Assembly: GCF_003852405.1 (NCBI RefSeq)
Contig: NZ_QAJM01000014.1
Location: 1-63,487 of the forward strand
DNA length: 63,487 bases
Reading direction: 5' to 3'
Origin: Pseudomonas sp. KBW05
Lineage (GTDB): Bacteria; Pseudomonadota; Gammaproteobacteria; Pseudomonadales; Pseudomonadaceae
In this document: one piece after another, positions 29,501 through 38,757 of the stretch
Layout: each line of letters begins with the position of its first letter
How positions within the stretch are numbered: the stretch's first letter is position 1
Translations under genes and position numbers: made by a program
The notes under the pieces: generated by a model
Seen by the model: only the letters and a program-made list of their open reading frames with translations
The model's database searches: none
What the model was told of the DNA's origin: nothing

Positions 29501-32500
29501 GGCAGCCGGTGATCAGCGGCCAGAAGCATTCCCACACCGACACGTCGAAACTGATCGGTGCCTTTTGCATCAGCACGTCGGTTTCGTTGAGTTGGTAAGT
29601 GGCCTGCATCCACTGCAAGCGTTCGGCCAGGGCCGCGTGGGTGTTGCCCACGCCTTTGGGCTGGCCGGTGGAGCCGGAGGTGTAGATCACGTAGGCGAGG
29701 TTGTCACCGTGCAGGTGCAGGCCTGGTGGCTGGGTGGGCCAACTGTCGAGGTGCAGGCTGTCCATGGCGATCACGCACACGCCTTCGGCGGCTGGCAGTT
29801 GCTCCAGCAGCGAGGTCTGGGTCAGCAGCAGTTCGACGCCGCTGTCGTCGAGCATGTAGGCCAGGCGTTCAGCGGGGTAATCCGGGTCCAGCGGCACATA
29901 GGCGCCGCCAGCCTTGATGATCGCCAGCAGGCCGATCAGCAGTTGCGGCGAGCGCTCGGCGGCGATGGCCACGCGCACGTCCGGGCCGACGCCTTTGTCG
30001 CGCAGGTAATGGGCCAGGCGATTGGCCTGGGTGTGCAGTTGGGCGAAGGTCAGGCTGCCGTCCTGCCAGACCAGCGCGGGGTGGTCCGAGGTCTGGGCGT
30101 TGAGCAAATCGGGCAGCCATTGCTGGGCCGCTGCGCACGGTGCTTCGCCCCACGGTTGCGGTTGTTGTTGCATCAGCGGGAGGTCGCCGATGGCCTGTTG
30201 CGGTTGCTCGCACACGGCGTGCAGCAGGTTGATGAAATGTTCGGCCAGGCGCTCGATGGTTGCGGTGTCAAACAGTTCGTCGGCGTAGTCGAACGACAAA
30301 CTCAGGCGCCCGTTGCGGTCTTCTTCACTGTGCAGTTGCAGGTCGAACTTGGCTTCGCGGCTGTGCCACGCCAGTTCGTCGGCGAGCATCCCCGGCAGGC
30401 GGCGCAAGGCGCTGAGGTCGCGTTGCTGGTGGTTGAACATGACCTGGAACAGGCCTTGCTCGCGGGCCTGGGGAAAGGCTTCGAGCAGTTGTTCGAACGG
30501 CAGGTCCTGATGGGCCTGGGCGCCCAATGTGCTCTCGCGGGTGGCCGCCAGCAAGTGGTTGAACGGCAGCTGTCCATCCAGCTCGGCACGCAAGACCTGG
30601 GTGTTGATGAAGAAGCCGATCAGGCCCTGGGTTTCCTGGCGCGGGCGGTTGGCGTTGGGCACGCCGATGCGGATGTCACGCTGGCCGCTGTAGCGGTAGA
30701 GCAAGGTCTGGAACGCTGCGAGCAACAGCATGAACGGCGTGGCTTCGTTGGCCTGGGCGGCCTGGCGGATCGCGGCGCTGAGGCGCGCGTCCAGGCGCAC
30801 GCTGTGGCGCGAGGCGCTGTGAATATGCTGCGACGTGCGCGGGTGGTCGGTCGCCAGGCTGAGCGTTGGATGCTCTTCACCCAACTGGGTTTTCCAGTAC
30901 GCCAATTGGCGCTGGCCTTCACCTTCGGCCAGCCACTGGCGCTGCCAGCTGCCGTAGTCGGCGTATTGCAGCGCCAGTGGCGGCAGCTCCAGTGCGTGGC
31001 CTTGGGATGTGGCGGCGTAGAGGCGGGAGAACTCGTCGATGAGGATATTCAGCGACCAGCCATCGGCAATGATGTGGTGCAAGGTCACCAGCAACTGATG
31101 ATCTTCATCGTCGAGGCGCACCAGGGTCACCCACAGCAGCGGGCCTTTCTCCAGGTCGAACTGGGTGCGTGCTTCGTCCTCGCGGATTTGCTGTGCACGG
31201 GCTTCTCGCTCGGCGTTGGGCAGGTCGCTGAGGTCGATGATTTGCAGGTCGAAATCGGTGCTTGGGTCGACACGCTGGAAGGCCTGGCCGTCGCGTTCGT
31301 AGAAGCGCGTGCGCAGGGCTTCGTGGCGCTGGATCAGGTGCTGGAAGCTTTGGCGCACCGCGTCTTCGTCCAGTTCGCCGCGCAAACGCAGGGCGCCGGG
31401 GATGGTGTAGGCGCTGCTCTGCGGGTCCAGTTGCCAGGTGATCCACAGGCGGTTTTGCGCCAGGGATTGCGGCAGGTCGTCCTGGCGTGACAGCGCATGG
31501 ATAGAGCCTTGGGCGACGCCACCGTCATGCTGCAATTGCGCGACGCTGGCGGCAAACGTCGCGAGTGTCGGCGCTTCGAACAGCAGGCGCAGGTTCAGCT
31601 CCAGGCCGAGGGTTTCGCGCAGGCGGGCAACCACCTGGGTGGCGGTGATGGAGTTGCCGCCGAGCAGGAAGAAGTGATCGTCGGCGGCCACCGTCGCAAG
31701 GTTCAGCTGTTCGCACCAGATCGCGGCGATCTGGCTTTGCAGCGCAGATTCCAGCGCCGCGCCAGTGGCGGCCGCTTGCAGGTCGGGGAATTGCGCGTAG
31801 CTGTCGAGGCTGCCATCGGCATGGCGCAGGCCGCACGCCGCGCGCTGCACCTTGCCGCTGGAGGTCTTGGGCAGCGCGCCGGGGTTGAGCAACACCACCA
31901 CGCAAGGCGCTTCTTGATAAGCCTCGGCGACGGCTTGGCGGATTGCCTTGATCAGTGCTTCGGGCGGCAGGATTTTCTGCACGCTGCGGCTGATTTCAGC
32001 GGCGATGCCGATGCCTTCCAGGCCGCCGTCATTCACCGCGAATGCAGCGACCCGGCCTTTGCGCACCACCTCCACTTCGCGCTCGATGGTCTGTTCGATG
32101 TCCTGCGGATACAGGTTGTGCCCGCGCACGATCAGCAGGTCTTTCAGACGCCCGGTGATGTATACCTCGCCAAAGCGCATAAACCCGAGGTCGCCGGTGC
32201 GCAGCCAGGTGCGGCCCGCGTGTTGCACAAAGGTTTTGGCCGTGGCCTCAGGGTTACGCCAGTAACCGTGGGCGATGCTGGGGCCGGTAGCCCAGAGTTC
32301 GCCGACGCAGTTGTCCGGCAATTCGGCGAGGGTGTGCGGATCGGCGATCAACACTGCGTGCTCCGGCTGGCTGGTGCCGCAACTCATGATCGCACTGCCC
32401 TGCCCCGGCTCGGCGCGGTTGGCGGCGAGCGCTGGCTCATCGACGCGCAGCGCCGGGATGCCATGGCCACGTTTGCCGCCGGCGACAAACAAGGTCGCCT

Positions 32501-33473
32501 CGGCCAGCCCGTAGGAGGCGAAGAAATTGTCGGAGGTGAACCCACACACGGCGAACTTCTCGGCGAAGCGCTCCAGGGTGTCGAGGCGGATCGGTTCGGA
32601 GCCGGAATAGGCCACGCGCCATTTGCTCAAGTCCAGGCGTTCGAGGGCCGATTCGCTGACCCGCTCGCTGCACAGGCGGTAGGCGAAATCCGGGCCGCCG
32701 CTGATGGTGCCGCCGTATGCGCTAATCGCTTCCAGCCAGCGCAACGGTCGGCCCAGGAAGTACGCCGGCGACATCAGCACGCACGGCACGCCGCTGAAAA
32801 TCGGTTGCAGCAGGCCACCGATCAGGCCCATGTCGTGGTACAGCGGCAGCCAGCTGACGATCACGTCGTCGGGGTTGAGGTCGATGCCAAAGCCGCGGCG
32901 GATCAGCACTTCGTTGGCCACCAGGTTGCCGTGACTGACTTGCACGCCCTTGGGCAAGGCGGTGGAACCGGAGGTGTATTGCAGGAAGGCGATGTCGTCG
33001 GGCTGCAGGTCGGGGGCGATCCAGTCACCCGCATTTTCGAGGTTATCGACGCTTAACACCGGCGGTGCGTTTTCAATCTGCGACAAGCCTTCGGCGAGAC
33101 TGGCGATGGTCAGCAACAGGCGCGGCTCGGCATCGCTGATGATCGACAGCAGGCGCTCCTGGTGATGGCGGCGAGTGGACTCCGGCGGATAGGCCGGCAC
33201 CGCGATGACCCCGGCGTACAGGCAAGCAAAAAACGCCGCGACGTAGTCCGGGCCGCTGGGGAACAACAGCACCGCGCGGTCGCCCAGCTCGGCGTTGGCC
33301 TGCAAGGCGGCGGCGATGGTGCGGGCGCGCTGGTCGAGGTCACGGTAGCTGAGCACGACGCTCTGCTCGGCGGACTCGGCGAGGAAGCGCAGAGCCACCT
33401 GGTCCGGGGTCTGCGCGGCGCGACGTTGAAGGGACTGGACCAGGGTACGGGGAAGTTCGAAGGCGTCCATCAT
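20589..33473 (-). CDS. pvdL: Pyoverdine chromophore peptide synthetase PvdL
   Basis: 4,294-residue nonribosomal peptide synthetase that starts pyoverdine assembly. Approximate order: fatty-acyl-AMP ligase 1-570; carrier 1 (GGNSIT, Ser near 605); C1; A1 ([12 protein letters not shown] near 1268); carrier 2 near 1645; C2; A2 near 2323; carrier 3 (GGDSIL near 2711); epimerase ([10 protein letters not shown] near 2888); C3; A3 near 3840; carrier 4 near 4230; no thioesterase. Pocket residues aligned by hand to GrsA: A1 D-V-W-H-F-G-R-I-N (Glu-like), A2 D-A-E-G-I-G-A-V-M (expected Tyr, then epimerised), A3 D-I-W-E-L-T-A-D-D (diaminobutyrate-like). This fits acyl-Glu-D-Tyr-Dab. C2 has HHIVTEG and C3 HHILIDA instead of HHxxxDG. 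Two ATGs in tandem (33473, 33470); the second has better Shine-Dalgarno spacing. Confidence 0.95.
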   Translation of the reverse strand: MMDAFELPRTLVQSLQRRAAQTPDQVALRFLAESAEQSVVLSYRDLDQRARTIAAALQANAELGDRAVLLFPSGPDYVAAFFACLYAGVIAVPAYPPESTRRHHQERLLSIISDAEPRLLLTIASLAEGLSQIENAPPVLSVDNLENAGDWIAPDLQPDDIAFLQYTSGSTALPKGVQVSHGNLVANEVLIRRGFGIDLNPDDVIVSWLPLYHDMGLIGGLLQPIFSGVPCVLMSPAYFLGRPLRWLEAISAYGGTISGGPDFAYRLCSERVSESALERLDLSKWRVAYSGSEPIRLDTLERFAEKFAVCGFTSDNFFASYGLAEATLFVAGGKRGHGIPALRVDEPALAANRAEPGQGSAIMSCGTSQPEHAVLIADPHTLAELPDNCVGELWATGPSIAHGYWRNPEATAKTFVQHAGRTWLRTGDLGFMRFGEVYITGRLKDLLIVRGHNLYPQDIEQTIEREVEVVRKGRVAAFAVNDGGLEGIGIAAEISRSVQKILPPEALIKAIRQAVAEAYQEAPCVVVLLNPGALPKTSSGKVQRAACGLRHADGSLDSYAQFPDLQAAATGAALESALQSQIAAIWCEQLNLATVAADDHFFLLGGNSITATQVVARLRETLGLELNLRLLFEAPTLATFAASVAQLQHDGGVAQGSIHALSRQDDLPQSLAQNRLWITWQLDPQSSAYTIPGALRLRGELDEDAVRQSFQHLIQRHEALRTRFYERDGQAFQRVDPSTDFDLQIIDLSDLPNAEREARAQQIREDEARTQFDLEKGPLLWVTLVRLDDEDHQLLVTLHHIIADGWSLNILIDEFSRLYAATSQGHALELPPLALQYADYGSWQRQWLAEGEGQRQLAYWKTQLGEEHPTLSLATDHPRTSQHIHSASRHSVRLDARLSAAIRQAAQANEATPFMLLLAAFQTLLYRYSGQRDIRIGVPNANRPRQETQGLIGFFINTQVLRAELDGQLPFNHLLAATRESTLGAQAHQDLPFEQLLEAFPQAREQGLFQVMFNHQQRDLSALRRLPGMLADELAWHSREAKFDLQLHSEEDRNGRLSLSFDYADELFDTATIERLAEHFINLLHAVCEQPQQAIGDLPLMQQQPQPWGEAPCAAAQQWLPDLLNAQTSDHPALVWQDGSLTFAQLHTQANRLAHYLRDKGVGPDVRVAIAAERSPQLLIGLLAIIKAGGAYVPLDPDYPAERLAYMLDDSGVELLLTQTSLLEQLPAAEGVCVIAMDSLHLDSWPTQPPGLHLHGDNLAYVIYTSGSTGQPKGVGNTHAALAERLQWMQATYQLNETDVLMQKAPISFDVSVWECFWPLITGCRLVLAGPGEHRDPHRIAQLVQQHGVTTLHFVPPLLQLFIDEPLAAECTSLRRLFSGGEALPAELRNRVLAQLPAVQLHNRYGPTETAINVTHWHCRAEDGERSPIGRPLGNVICRVLDEHLNLLPLGVPGELCIGGIGLARGYLGRAGLTAERFIADPLGAAGARLYRTGDRVRWNADGVLEYLGRLDQQVKLRGFRVEPEEIEARLLALDGIAQAVVLVRDAQLIGYYTAHTELDEQDVKTALAAELPEYMVPALLMRLDAMPLSPSGKLDRRALPEPVWQTREHIEPETALQQQIAAIWREVLGLPRIGLRDDFFALGGHSLLATQIISRTRQACDVELPLRTLFEASELGTFAEQVGLIQASGQRNQQTAIARVDRSQPVPLSYSQQRMWFLWQMEPDSPAYNVGGMARLRGVLDVGRFEAALQALVMRHETLRTTFPSVDGVAYQKVAAQTGLRMDWQDFSVLDETTRQQRLQQLADHEAHTPFNLETGPLLRACVVKAGERSHYLVLTLHHIVTEGWAMDIFARELSALYEAFIDERASPLAPLAVQYLDYSVWQRQWLESGERQRQLDYWTAQLGNEHPLLELPGDRPRPPVQSHRGELYRFDLSDDLAARVRAFNAERGLTLFMTMTATLAVLLYRYSGQTDLRIGAPVANRIRPESEGLIGAFLNTQVLRCQLSGQMNVAELFEQVRHTVIEGQSHQDLPFDHLVEALQPPRSAAYNPLFQVMCNVQRWEFQQSRELAGMTVEYLANDARATKFDLNLEVTDLDHRLGCCLTYSTDLFDEPRIARMAEHWRNLLEALIADPQQRLSELPLLSAAEQRVLQDSLGVEQGEHRLDHCIHQLFNQQALARGDAPALTFAGVTLSYRELNERANRLAWMLRERGVGPQVRVGLALPRSLELVIGLLAILKAGGAYVPLDPEYPLDRLHYMIEDSDIGLLLSDALMFEALGELPATVACWCLEDDLPVLANYPADELPFINLPQHQAYLIYTSGSTGKPKGVVVAHGEIAMHCQAVIERFGMRADDCELHFYSINFDAATERLLVPLLSGAQVVLRAQGQWDAEEICALIRRHRINILGFTPSYGSQLAQWLATQQQTLPVRMCITGGEALTGEHLQRIRAAFQPEVFFNAYGPTETVVMPLASLAPEQLEEGAGSVPIGSIIGDRVAYILDADLALVPQGATGELYVGGAGLAQGYHQRPGMTAERFVADPFARNGGRLYRTGDLVRQRADGLVEYLGRIDHQVKIRGFRIELGEIETRLLEHEAVREAVVLALDSPSGKQLVAYLVSDADHATLREALKAHLKAQLPDYMVPAHLIVLDSMPLTANGKLDRRALPQPDPEANRQHYVAPRNELESTLAAIWCAVLNVQQVGLDDNFFELGGDSILSIQVVSRARQAGIHFSPRDLFQHQTVQTLAAVATRSEQVTAEQGVLSGSSGLTPIQHWFFDTEIAQRQHWNQALLLKPLQLLDPHRLEQALLAVLEHHDALRLSFTQRDAQWHAEHLAVPQGGVLMQAQVRDMAQCTALFTDTQRSLDLEHGPLLRALLVDGPEGQQRLLIAIHHLVVDGVSWRVLLEDLQNVYRQLSDGQSVSLPAKTSALRDWAARLQAYAGSESLREELGVWQAQLAGPALALPADRPHGSLRNRDADTVSVRLDAEHTRQLLQQAPSAYRTQVNDLLLTALARVLCRWSGQPSALIQLEGHGRETLFDDIDLTRSVGWFTSAYPLRLTPQAEQGASIKAIKEQLRGVAHKGLGYGVLRYLADDLTQQTMAALPSAEITFNYLGQFDQSFGSAALFHPLDESAGLAHDPDAPLPNALSVDSQVYGGELVLRWTFSRERHDQQTIREVADAYLAELHSLIAHCLRDDAGGLTPSDFPLAHLTQAQLDVLPVPASAIEDVYPLTPMQEGLLLHTLLEPGTGLYYMQDRYRINSALDPERFAQAWQAVIARHEALRASFCWNVGADMLQVIHKPGSTPIEYLDWSADAEDEQEPRLQALLKQEREAGFDLLNQAPFHLRLIRVGAERYWFMMSNHHILIDAWCRSLLMNDFFDIYMALGEGREAQLATPPRYRDYIAWLQRQNLDEARQWWQHNLQGFERTTPIPSDRPFMRDHAGHGGMVVGDCYTRLDARDGAQLRELAQAHQLTVNTFAQAAWALVLRRLSGDRDVLFGVTVAGRPVEMPEMQRTVGLFINSIALRVKLPEDDQKCSVRQWLSGLLDSNMQLREYEYLPLVTIQEHSELPKGQPLFDSLFVFENAPVEVSVLDRAQSLNATSDSGRTHTNFPLTAVCYPGDDLGLHLSYDQRYFDESTVQGMLGEFKRLLLALVQGFHGDMAELPLIGAQEREFLVEGCNQSEHDYPLESSYIELFEAQVAANPQRVAASCLDQQWTYDELNRRSNGLGHALIEAGVGLDQPVALLGERNLDLLGMIIGSFKAGAGYLPLDPGLPGQRLRSIIDLSRTPLLVCTEACREQAIELLEGFDCQLLVWEEVPARGANPEVYSGPDNLAYVIYTSGSTGLPKGVMVEQRGMLNNQLSKVPYLNLSDADVIAQTASQSFDISVWQFLAAPLFGARVDIVPNALAHDPQGLLEHVQAQGITVLESVPSLIQGMLAQDRIGLDGLRWMLPTGEAMPPELAHQWLQRYPEIGLVNAYGPAECSDDVAFFRVDLVSTRGTYLPIGTPTDNNRLYLLDGALELVPQGAVGELCVAGTGVGRGYVSDPLRTAPVFVPNPFGAPGERLYRTGDLARRRSDGVLEYVGRIDHQVKIRGYRIELGEIEARLHEQPEVRDAAVGVQEGVNGKHLVGYLVAADETLNPSERLDRIKQRLRAELPEYMVPLHWLWLERLPLNANGKLDRKALPLLEIGQLQSQDYLAPRNELEGTLAAIWAEVLKVERVGVQDNFFELGGHSLLATQIASRVQKTLQRDVPLRAMFECSTVAELAGYIDELAVNEISAEKVDRLSDLMAELEGL

Positions 33474-33524
33474 GGGGTTCCTGCCTGAAATCGGCTTACG
33501 GGAAATTCGGGAAGTCGGGTGCGT

Positions 33525-34277
33525 TCAACCGGCGATCAATTGCCGCGACGCGCCATTGCGCCAGCGGGCCAGGTGTTCGTCGGCATAGCGACGGATGCAG
33601 CGCAGTACGGCGCTTTCGTGCTGCACGAGGAAGAAGTGGTGGCCGTCGAACATGTCCAGGGAGAAGCCGCTGGCGGCGTCGTCCTGCCAGTCAAGCAACT
33701 GGTCGGCGCGCACGCTGTCTTGCTTGCCGCCGAACACGTGGATCGGCAGGCGCAACGGCACGCGCTCGCCGTAGGTGAAGCTGCCGCAGAGGAGAAAGTC
33801 AGCGCGCAGGATCGGCAGCATCAGCGCCATCAGTTCGGGGTTGGCCAGGGCTTCTTCGGCAGTGCCTTGCAGTTCGCGCAGGCGGGCGAGCAGCTGGGCG
33901 TCGGTCTTTTCAATGGCGTATTCACTGACATCGCGGCGCGCCGGGCCCGCCGTGCCGGAGGCAAACAGTGCGAGTGGCGCCGGCAGGTTGCGTGCGCGCA
34001 GGGCGTGGGCCAGTTCGAAGGCCAACAGGCCGCCGAGGCTGTGGCCGAACAAGGCGTAAGGGCCGTTGAGGTCGCGGCCGATCTCATCGGCGAGTTGCGC
34101 CGCCAGGGCCTTGATATCGCGCTGCAACGGCTCGTCCATGCGCATGCCACGCCCGGGCAATTCCAGCGGGCACACCTGCAACCACGCCGGCATCGCCCGG
34201 CGCCAGCGGGCATACACCATGGCGCTGGCGCCCGAATAGGGCAGGCAAAACAGGCGCAGGCACGTCGGCGTACTCAT
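33525..34277 (-). CDS. pvdG: Type II thioesterase PvdG
   Basis: 250-residue alpha/beta hydrolase of the type II thioesterase family, which clears misprimed carrier domains of NRPSs. The nucleophile elbow is [14 protein letters not shown] late GHHFF motif carries the catalytic His. The N-terminal [17 protein letters not shown] is typical of the family. It lies 51 nt upstream of pvdL on the same strand, so pvdG-pvdL are probably one transcript from the PvdS-type promoter at 34389-34412. The same pvdL-pvdG-pvdS order is known in P. aeruginosa. Confidence 0.92.
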   Translation of the reverse strand: MSTPTCLRLFCLPYSGASAMVYARWRRAMPAWLQVCPLELPGRGMRMDEPLQRDIKALAAQLADEIGRDLNGPYALFGHSLGGLLAFELAHALRARNLPAPLALFASGTAGPARRDVSEYAIEKTDAQLLARLRELQGTAEEALANPELMALMLPILRADFLLCGSFTYGERVPLRLPIHVFGGKQDSVRADQLLDWQDDAASGFSLDMFDGHHFFLVQHESAVLRCIRRYADEHLARWRNGASRQLIAG

Positions 34278-34388
34278 CCGGCGAGTACTCCAAACTGAAA
34301 CACGCTGTATGCACGATAAAAACCCATTTCGCCCTCCTGCGGGTGCTGATCCATGGCCGTTTTACGAACGGACCTGTCACCCAAGAGA

Positions 34389-34412
34389 ACGGACGGAGCG
34401 GGCAAATAATTA
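34389..34412 (-). promoter_or_regulatory. PvdS-type (IS box) promoter for pvdG-pvdL
   Basis: On the minus strand TAATT (34412-34408), 16 bases, CGT (34391-34389). It carries the same T-for-A change in the -35 element as the MbtH-gene promoter. It lies 112 bases before the pvdG start. Confidence 0.65.
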
Positions 34413-34480
34413 GTCGCAGGCTTTGCGCGAGACGTGGTTCACAGCAAACCAGAAAGCATAAGATTAGTTCGCCTTCTCAT

Positions 34481-34509
34481 TTGACAATCATTATCATTAA
34501 GCATAATTT
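34481..34509 (+). promoter_or_regulatory. Sigma-70 promoter of pvdS with embedded Fur box
   Basis: TTGACA (34481-34486), 17 bases, TAATTT (34504-34509). The spacer holds AATCATTATCATTAAGC, close to the Fur consensus GATAATGATAATCATTATC. Iron-loaded Fur bound here would block the polymerase. The start codon of pvdS is 71 bases downstream. Confidence 0.85.
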
Positions 34510-34579
34510 GTTGCCCGATGTGTAGGAGGCCTCAGCAAGGACGCCCTCCCCCAACCTCTTTGCGACAAGGTGATTTTCC

Positions 34580-35131
34580 ATGACGGAACAAGTATCCACA
34601 GGCAGGTGCGACTCACCTCTTCTGCAGGCTTTTGTCGACAATCGACTGATCCTGGTGAAGATCGCGGCACGTATTACCGGGTGCCGCTCCCGCGCCGAAG
34701 ACGTAGTGCAGGACGCCTACTTCCGGCTGCAATCGGCGCCGACGATTACCTCATCGTTCAAGGCCCAATTGAGCTATCTGTTCCAGATCGTGCGCAACCT
34801 GGCGATCGATCACTATCGCAAGCAGGCCCTGGAGCTCAAATACTCCGGCACGGAAGAGGAAGGCTTGAATGTGGTTATTCACGGCGCTTCACCGGAAACC
34901 TCGCACATCAACTTCAGCACCCTGGAAAACATCGCCGACGCCCTGACGGAGCTGCCCCAGCGCACCCGCTATGCGTTCGAGATGTACCGCCTGCACGGCG
35001 TGCCGCAAAAGGACATCGCCAAGGAATTGGGCGTGTCGCCGACCCTGGTCAACTTCATGATCCGCGATGCGCTGGTGCATTGCCGCAAGGTGTCGGGCAG
35101 CCATAGCGATACGTTTGCGCGGCGGGTCTGA
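34580..35131 (+). CDS. pvdS: Iron-starvation sigma factor PvdS
   Basis: 183-residue ECF sigma factor that directs RNA polymerase to pyoverdine promoters. Region 2 is visible in AEDVVQDAYFRLQS and LSYLFQIVRNLAIDHYRKQ. Region 4 is visible in LTELPQRTRYAFEMYRLHG and QKDIAKELGVSPTLVNFMIRDAL. It starts at an ATG behind AAGGTG. It is divergent from pvdG-pvdL and has a Fur-type promoter. Three matching promoter sites lie in this window (pvdH, MbtH-like gene, pvdG). Its activity in other strains is held back by the anti-sigma FpvR, which is not present here. Confidence 0.95.
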   Translation: MTEQVSTGRCDSPLLQAFVDNRLILVKIAARITGCRSRAEDVVQDAYFRLQSAPTITSSFKAQLSYLFQIVRNLAIDHYRKQALELKYSGTEEEGLNVVIHGASPETSHINFSTLENIADALTELPQRTRYAFEMYRLHGVPQKDIAKELGVSPTLVNFMIRDALVHCRKVSGSHSDTFARRV

Positions 35132-35162
35132 ACACGCCACAGTACTCAATGTGGAATAAACC

Positions 35163-35290
35163 AATGTGGGAGCGGGCTTGTGTGGGAGCGGGCTTGCTCG
35201 CGAATGCGGTAGATCAGTCAAAATACCTGTGACTGACACACCGTCTTCGCGAGCAAGCCCGCTCCCACAAAAAGCCCATTGCCACATTTG
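35163..35290. repeat. REPIN with partly duplicated left end
   Basis: The left end again shows TGTGGGAGCGGGCTTG twice in tandem before CTCGCGAATGCGG, as at 11131. The right end carries a degraded extra copy (AAGCCCATTGCCACATTTGG). It lies between pvdS and the solute-binding protein gene. Confidence 0.9.
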
Positions 35291-35306
35291 GATGGGTGAT
35301 AAGGCT

Positions 35307-36095
35307 TCAGGGCGTGGGCATCACATCGATGCGATACGGCTCGAAAATCTTCAGCATCTCGCCGTTCTCTCGCAAACGCTTGAGCAACCCGGCAAACGCC
35401 TCGGCGGTGATCGGCGCCTTGGGCCGCAGCAACGCGTAGTGGTGATACACCTGATCAATGCGCTCCGACACCAAAAACTGCCCCGCCATGTCCGCATTGC
35501 GCACCATGAAATCACTCAGGTACGAACGCGTCACCAGCGCGATATCGGCACGCCCGCGCGCGACCATCAGCAGGTTGCTGTCATGGGAATAGGTCAACGT
35601 GGCGTTGAAATGTTCGGCCATGTACTTGGGGTCGGGGTTGAAGTTGGCGAAGGCGTAGTGATAACCGCTGAACACCGCCAGGCGTTTGCCCGCAAGGTCA
35701 GCGAAGTAGCCCTGCTCGCGCCCGGGCGCACGCTGGGCGACGAAGACTTCCGCATCCTCCAGGCCCATGTCGACGCTGGCGTGGGCGATCTTCTGCCAGC
35801 CCCATTCGGGGTTTTCGAAGATGGCCATGTCGACCCGGCCCTGCTCGAAATCACGGAAACGGCGCGGAATGGAGGTGGGCACCAGCACAAACTGGTAGTC
35901 GCTCTGCGAGGTGTTCAGGGCCTCCACCAGTTGCGGCAGCAAACCGGTGTCGGCGCCTTGCTCAGGGCGTACGGTGTAGGGCGGGAAGTGCGCCGCGCCG
36001 ATCCTCACCAATTGCGCAGCCGAAGCCGGCACCCACCACGCGGTGCCCAGTGCCAAAAAGGTAACTCCTGCAGCCAGCCGCCATGGCGAAAACAT
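35307..36095 (-). CDS. Periplasmic solute-binding protein, family 3
   Basis: 262-residue substrate-binding protein of the amino-acid/polar solute type (SBP_bac_3 fold). The ATG at 36095 gives a signal peptide (MFSPWRLAAGVTFLALGTAW..., cleavage near ASAA). The mature part shows FPPYTV, the hinge LVPTSIPRRFRDFEQGRVDMAIFENPEW, and the second lobe (RADIALVTRSYLSDFMV). No ABC permease or ATPase genes lie beside it, so it may work with a distant transporter or as a stand-alone sensor-type binding protein. Ligand unknown. Confidence 0.85.
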   Translation of the reverse strand: MFSPWRLAAGVTFLALGTAWWVPASAAQLVRIGAAHFPPYTVRPEQGADTGLLPQLVEALNTSQSDYQFVLVPTSIPRRFRDFEQGRVDMAIFENPEWGWQKIAHASVDMGLEDAEVFVAQRAPGREQGYFADLAGKRLAVFSGYHYAFANFNPDPKYMAEHFNATLTYSHDSNLLMVARGRADIALVTRSYLSDFMVRNADMAGQFLVSERIDQVYHHYALLRPKAPITAEAFAGLLKRLRENGEMLKIFEPYRIDVMPTP

Positions 36096-36188
36096 TGAGG
36101 CACACACCGTTGAATACTCTGATGGCGATAAGCTAGGCGTTTTTGTCGGGAGAGACAACTTTCCACCGCCAAATTAATAGCTTGCTCA

Positions 36189-36812
36189 TCAATCGGCTTT
36201 AAGCACCATCAGCAGCGCTTCTTCGGCCAACTGCTCCAGGGTCAGGCTGCCTTCGGCGCGAAACCAGGTGGTGGTCCAGGACAACGCCCCGGTCAGAAAG
36301 CGGCGGGTGATAAACACATCGCCCCGGATATAGCCCGCCGCCTTGGCCTCGCCCAACACCTGCAACCAGATCTCTTCGTACACATCACGCAGCGCCAGCA
36401 CCTGCGCCTGGCCTTCGGCCGACAGCGAGCGCCACTCGTACACCAGCACCGCCATGGCCTCGCCGCTGCCGCCCATGATCGATTGCAACTCGCAGCGGAT
36501 CAGCGCCAGCACCCGCTCGCGCACATCACGCGCTTCTTCCAGGGAGGCGCGCATCATCGCGGTGTTGTAATGGATGGTTTCTTCCATCACTGCCCGCAGG
36601 ATCTCGTCCTTGCTCTTGAAGTGATGAAAAATGCTCCCGGACTGAATGCCCACGGCACTCGCCAGGTCACGCACGGTGGTGCGTTCAAAGCCTTTGTTGC
36701 GGAACAGGTGCGCCGCCGTTTGCAGCAACTTGCCCCGGGCACTGTCGGGGTCGGTCAACTGGCCGCCATCGACCATGGTGCGCATCACCCGCAGGGCTTT
36801 GTGCTCATCCAT
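36189..36812 (-). CDS. atuR: TetR-family repressor AtuR
   Basis: 207-residue TetR regulator. The helix-turn-helix is visible in GFERTTVRDLASAVGIQSGSIFHHFKSK (about residues 42-69). The ATG at 36812 (MDEHKALRVMRTMV) is used because the longer frame reads back through both operator sites. It is divergent from atuA and the two 16-bp inverted-repeat sites lie between them, as described for AtuR of P. aeruginosa, which represses the acyclic terpene genes. The inducer is expected to be a terpenoid acyl-CoA, but that is inference. Confidence 0.88.
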   Translation of the reverse strand: MDEHKALRVMRTMVDGGQLTDPDSARGKLLQTAAHLFRNKGFERTTVRDLASAVGIQSGSIFHHFKSKDEILRAVMEETIHYNTAMMRASLEEARDVRERVLALIRCELQSIMGGSGEAMAVLVYEWRSLSAEGQAQVLALRDVYEEIWLQVLGEAKAAGYIRGDVFITRRFLTGALSWTTTWFRAEGSLTLEQLAEEALLMVLKAD

Positions 36813-36870
36813 GCCACTCTCCTCTACTTCTACTGACGTCTTGGCCGGCAATTTAGGCCGTGGCCGCCAC

Positions 36871-36886
36871 CCAAGCAAGCGCTTGG
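36871..36886. promoter_or_regulatory. AtuR operator 1
   Basis: CCAAGCAAGCGCTTGG: arms CCAAGC and GCTTGG around AAGC. It is the exact reverse complement of operator 2; the centres are 43 bases apart (about four helical turns). Confidence 0.85.
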
Positions 36887-36913
36887 GCAAAATCTGTGTC
36901 GGGAGTTTACAGA

Positions 36914-36929
36914 CCAAGCGCTTGCTTGG
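36914..36929. promoter_or_regulatory. AtuR operator 2
   Basis: CCAAGCGCTTGCTTGG, the mirror copy of operator 1. It lies 37-52 bases before the atuA start. P. aeruginosa is reported to have two 13-bp inverted repeats about 40 bp apart in the same place. Confidence 0.85.
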
Positions 36930-36965
36930 TAGTCTCAGCAACAGCCATCAGAGGAAGGATTTCTC

Positions 36966-38744
36966 ATGCGTGACACGGTTCGTATCGGCTGCGCCAGCGC
37001 CTTTTGGGGCGACACCTGCACCGCCGCCGCCCAGTTGGTGCACGGCGGCGCGCTGGATTACCTGGTATTCGACTACCTGGCGGAAGTCACCATGTCGATC
37101 CTCGCCGGCGCGCGGATGAAAGACCCCAAGGCCGGCTACGCCACGGATTTTGTCGAGGTGCTCACGCCGCTGCTGGCCGATATCCAGCGCCAAGGCATCC
37201 GTGTGATCAGCAACGCCGGCGGCATCCACCCCCAGGCCTGTGCCGCTGCCCTGCAAGCGGCCTGTGACAAGGCCGGCATCGCGCTGAAAATCGCCGTACT
37301 GCTGGGCGATGACCTGCAACCCGAACTCAAAAAACTCCACGGCATCACCGACATGTTCAACGGCGCGCCCCTGCCGCCCGTGTGCGTGTCCGCCAACGCC
37401 TACCTCGGCGCGCCGGGCATCGCACACGCGCTGGCACTGGGCGCCGACATCGTCATCACCGGCCGCGTCGTCGACAGCGCCGTGGTCAGCGCCGCCTTGG
37501 TGCATGCCTTCGATTGGTCCTGGCACGACTACGACCGCCTCGCCCAAGCCGCCCTGGCCGGGCATATCATCGAATGCGGCGCGCAGTGCACCGGTGGCAA
37601 CTTCACCGATTGGCGCGACGTGCCGGACTACGCACATATCGGCTTCCCCATCGTCGAAGTCAGCGCCGACGGCACGTTTACCGTGAGCAAAGTCGCGGGC
37701 ACGGGCGGGCTGATCAGCGAGCTGAGCGTGGCCGAACAGCTGTTGTACGAGATTGGCGACCCGCGCGCCTATCTACTGCCAGATGTGATCTGCGACTTCA
37801 GCCAGGTCACCTTGCAGCAGCAGGGCGAAAACCGCGTGCACCTGCACGGCGCCAAGGGCCTGCCACCGACCGACCACTACAAGGTCAGCGCCACCTACCC
37901 CGATGGTTTCCGCTGCACCGCCAGTTGCCTGATCGCCGGGATCGACGCCGTGGCCAAGGCCGAGCGGGTCAGCCAGGCGATCATCGACAAGACCGCCGAA
38001 CTGTTCAGCCAGCGCGGCTGGGCGCCGTACACCGAAGTGAATATCGAACTGCTCGGCAGCGAAGCGACCTATGGCGACCACGCGCGGCGCCACGATTGCC
38101 GGGAAGTGGTGGTGAAATTGGCGGTGCGCCATCCGAACAAACAGGCGCTGGTGTTGTTTGCCCGCGAGATCGCCCAGGCCGCCACCGGCATGGCGCCGGG
38201 GCTGACCGGGATCGTTGGTGGGCGGCCCACCGTGTATCCGTTGATTCGCCTGTTTTCATTCCTGGTGGATAAAGCGTTCTGCACGCCAGTAATCGACTTC
38301 CAGGGCGAGCGCCACGCCGTCGCACTGCCCATCGCCCACCCACTGCAAACACCGGCCGGGGCAATCGATCCGCCCCAACCCCAAGGCCTTGCCGACGCCA
38401 ACGTGCCCCTGGTCAAACTCGCCGTGGCGCGCTCCGGCGACAAGGGCAACCACAGCAATATCGGGGTGATCGCCCGCGCCCCCGAGTACCTGCCGTGGAT
38501 CGCCGAAGCGCTGACGCCCGCAGTGATCGTCGACTGGATGAGCCACGTGCTCGACCCGCTGCACGGCCGCGTCGAGCGCTGGTACCTGCCCGGCAGCCAC
38601 AGTCTCAACTTCCTCCTGGAAAACGCCCTGGGCGGCGGCGGTATCGCCAGCCTGCGCATCGACCCGCAAGGCAAGGCGTTCGCCCAGCAATTGCTGGAAA
38701 TCCCCATCGCCGTGCCGCAACACCTCGCCGATCAACTCAACTGA
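36966..38744 (+). CDS. atuA: Acyclic terpene utilisation protein AtuA
   Basis: 592 residues, the same size as AtuA of P. aeruginosa. Members of this family (DUF1446) are needed for growth on citronellol/geraniol, but the reaction is not settled. Conserved-looking stretches are the N-terminal [25 protein letters not shown] and [11 protein letters not shown]. The C-terminal 110 residues (after [12 protein letters not shown]) form a separate domain with [17 protein letters not shown]. It is first of the operon, with AGAGGAAGG upstream. AtuB starts 13 nt after its stop. Confidence 0.92.
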   Translation: MRDTVRIGCASAFWGDTCTAAAQLVHGGALDYLVFDYLAEVTMSILAGARMKDPKAGYATDFVEVLTPLLADIQRQGIRVISNAGGIHPQACAAALQAACDKAGIALKIAVLLGDDLQPELKKLHGITDMFNGAPLPPVCVSANAYLGAPGIAHALALGADIVITGRVVDSAVVSAALVHAFDWSWHDYDRLAQAALAGHIIECGAQCTGGNFTDWRDVPDYAHIGFPIVEVSADGTFTVSKVAGTGGLISELSVAEQLLYEIGDPRAYLLPDVICDFSQVTLQQQGENRVHLHGAKGLPPTDHYKVSATYPDGFRCTASCLIAGIDAVAKAERVSQAIIDKTAELFSQRGWAPYTEVNIELLGSEATYGDHARRHDCREVVVKLAVRHPNKQALVLFAREIAQAATGMAPGLTGIVGGRPTVYPLIRLFSFLVDKAFCTPVIDFQGERHAVALPIAHPLQTPAGAIDPPQPQGLADANVPLVKLAVARSGDKGNHSNIGVIARAPEYLPWIAEALTPAVIVDWMSHVLDPLHGRVERWYLPGSHSLNFLLENALGGGGIASLRIDPQGKAFAQQLLEIPIAVPQHLADQLN

Positions 38745-38757
38745 CAGGAGCGTTGCC

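Noticed and set aside
24879-31490. A very long open frame on the plus strand opposite pvdL (about 2,200 codons)
   Set aside because: It mirrors the codon structure of the NRPS on the other strand, has no recognisable domain, and arises from high-GC third-position bias. pvdL has clear domain motifs throughout.
33474-33524. A separate PvdS promoter directly before pvdL
   Set aside because: No ACG-N16-ATTTA/AATTA match on the minus strand in the 51-bp gap; pvdL is more likely read from the pvdG promoter.
5135-35290. Repeated palindromes as a CRISPR array
   Set aside because: The units are dispersed between genes, are inverted pairs, and lack regular unique spacers; they are REPIN elements. No cas genes are seen.
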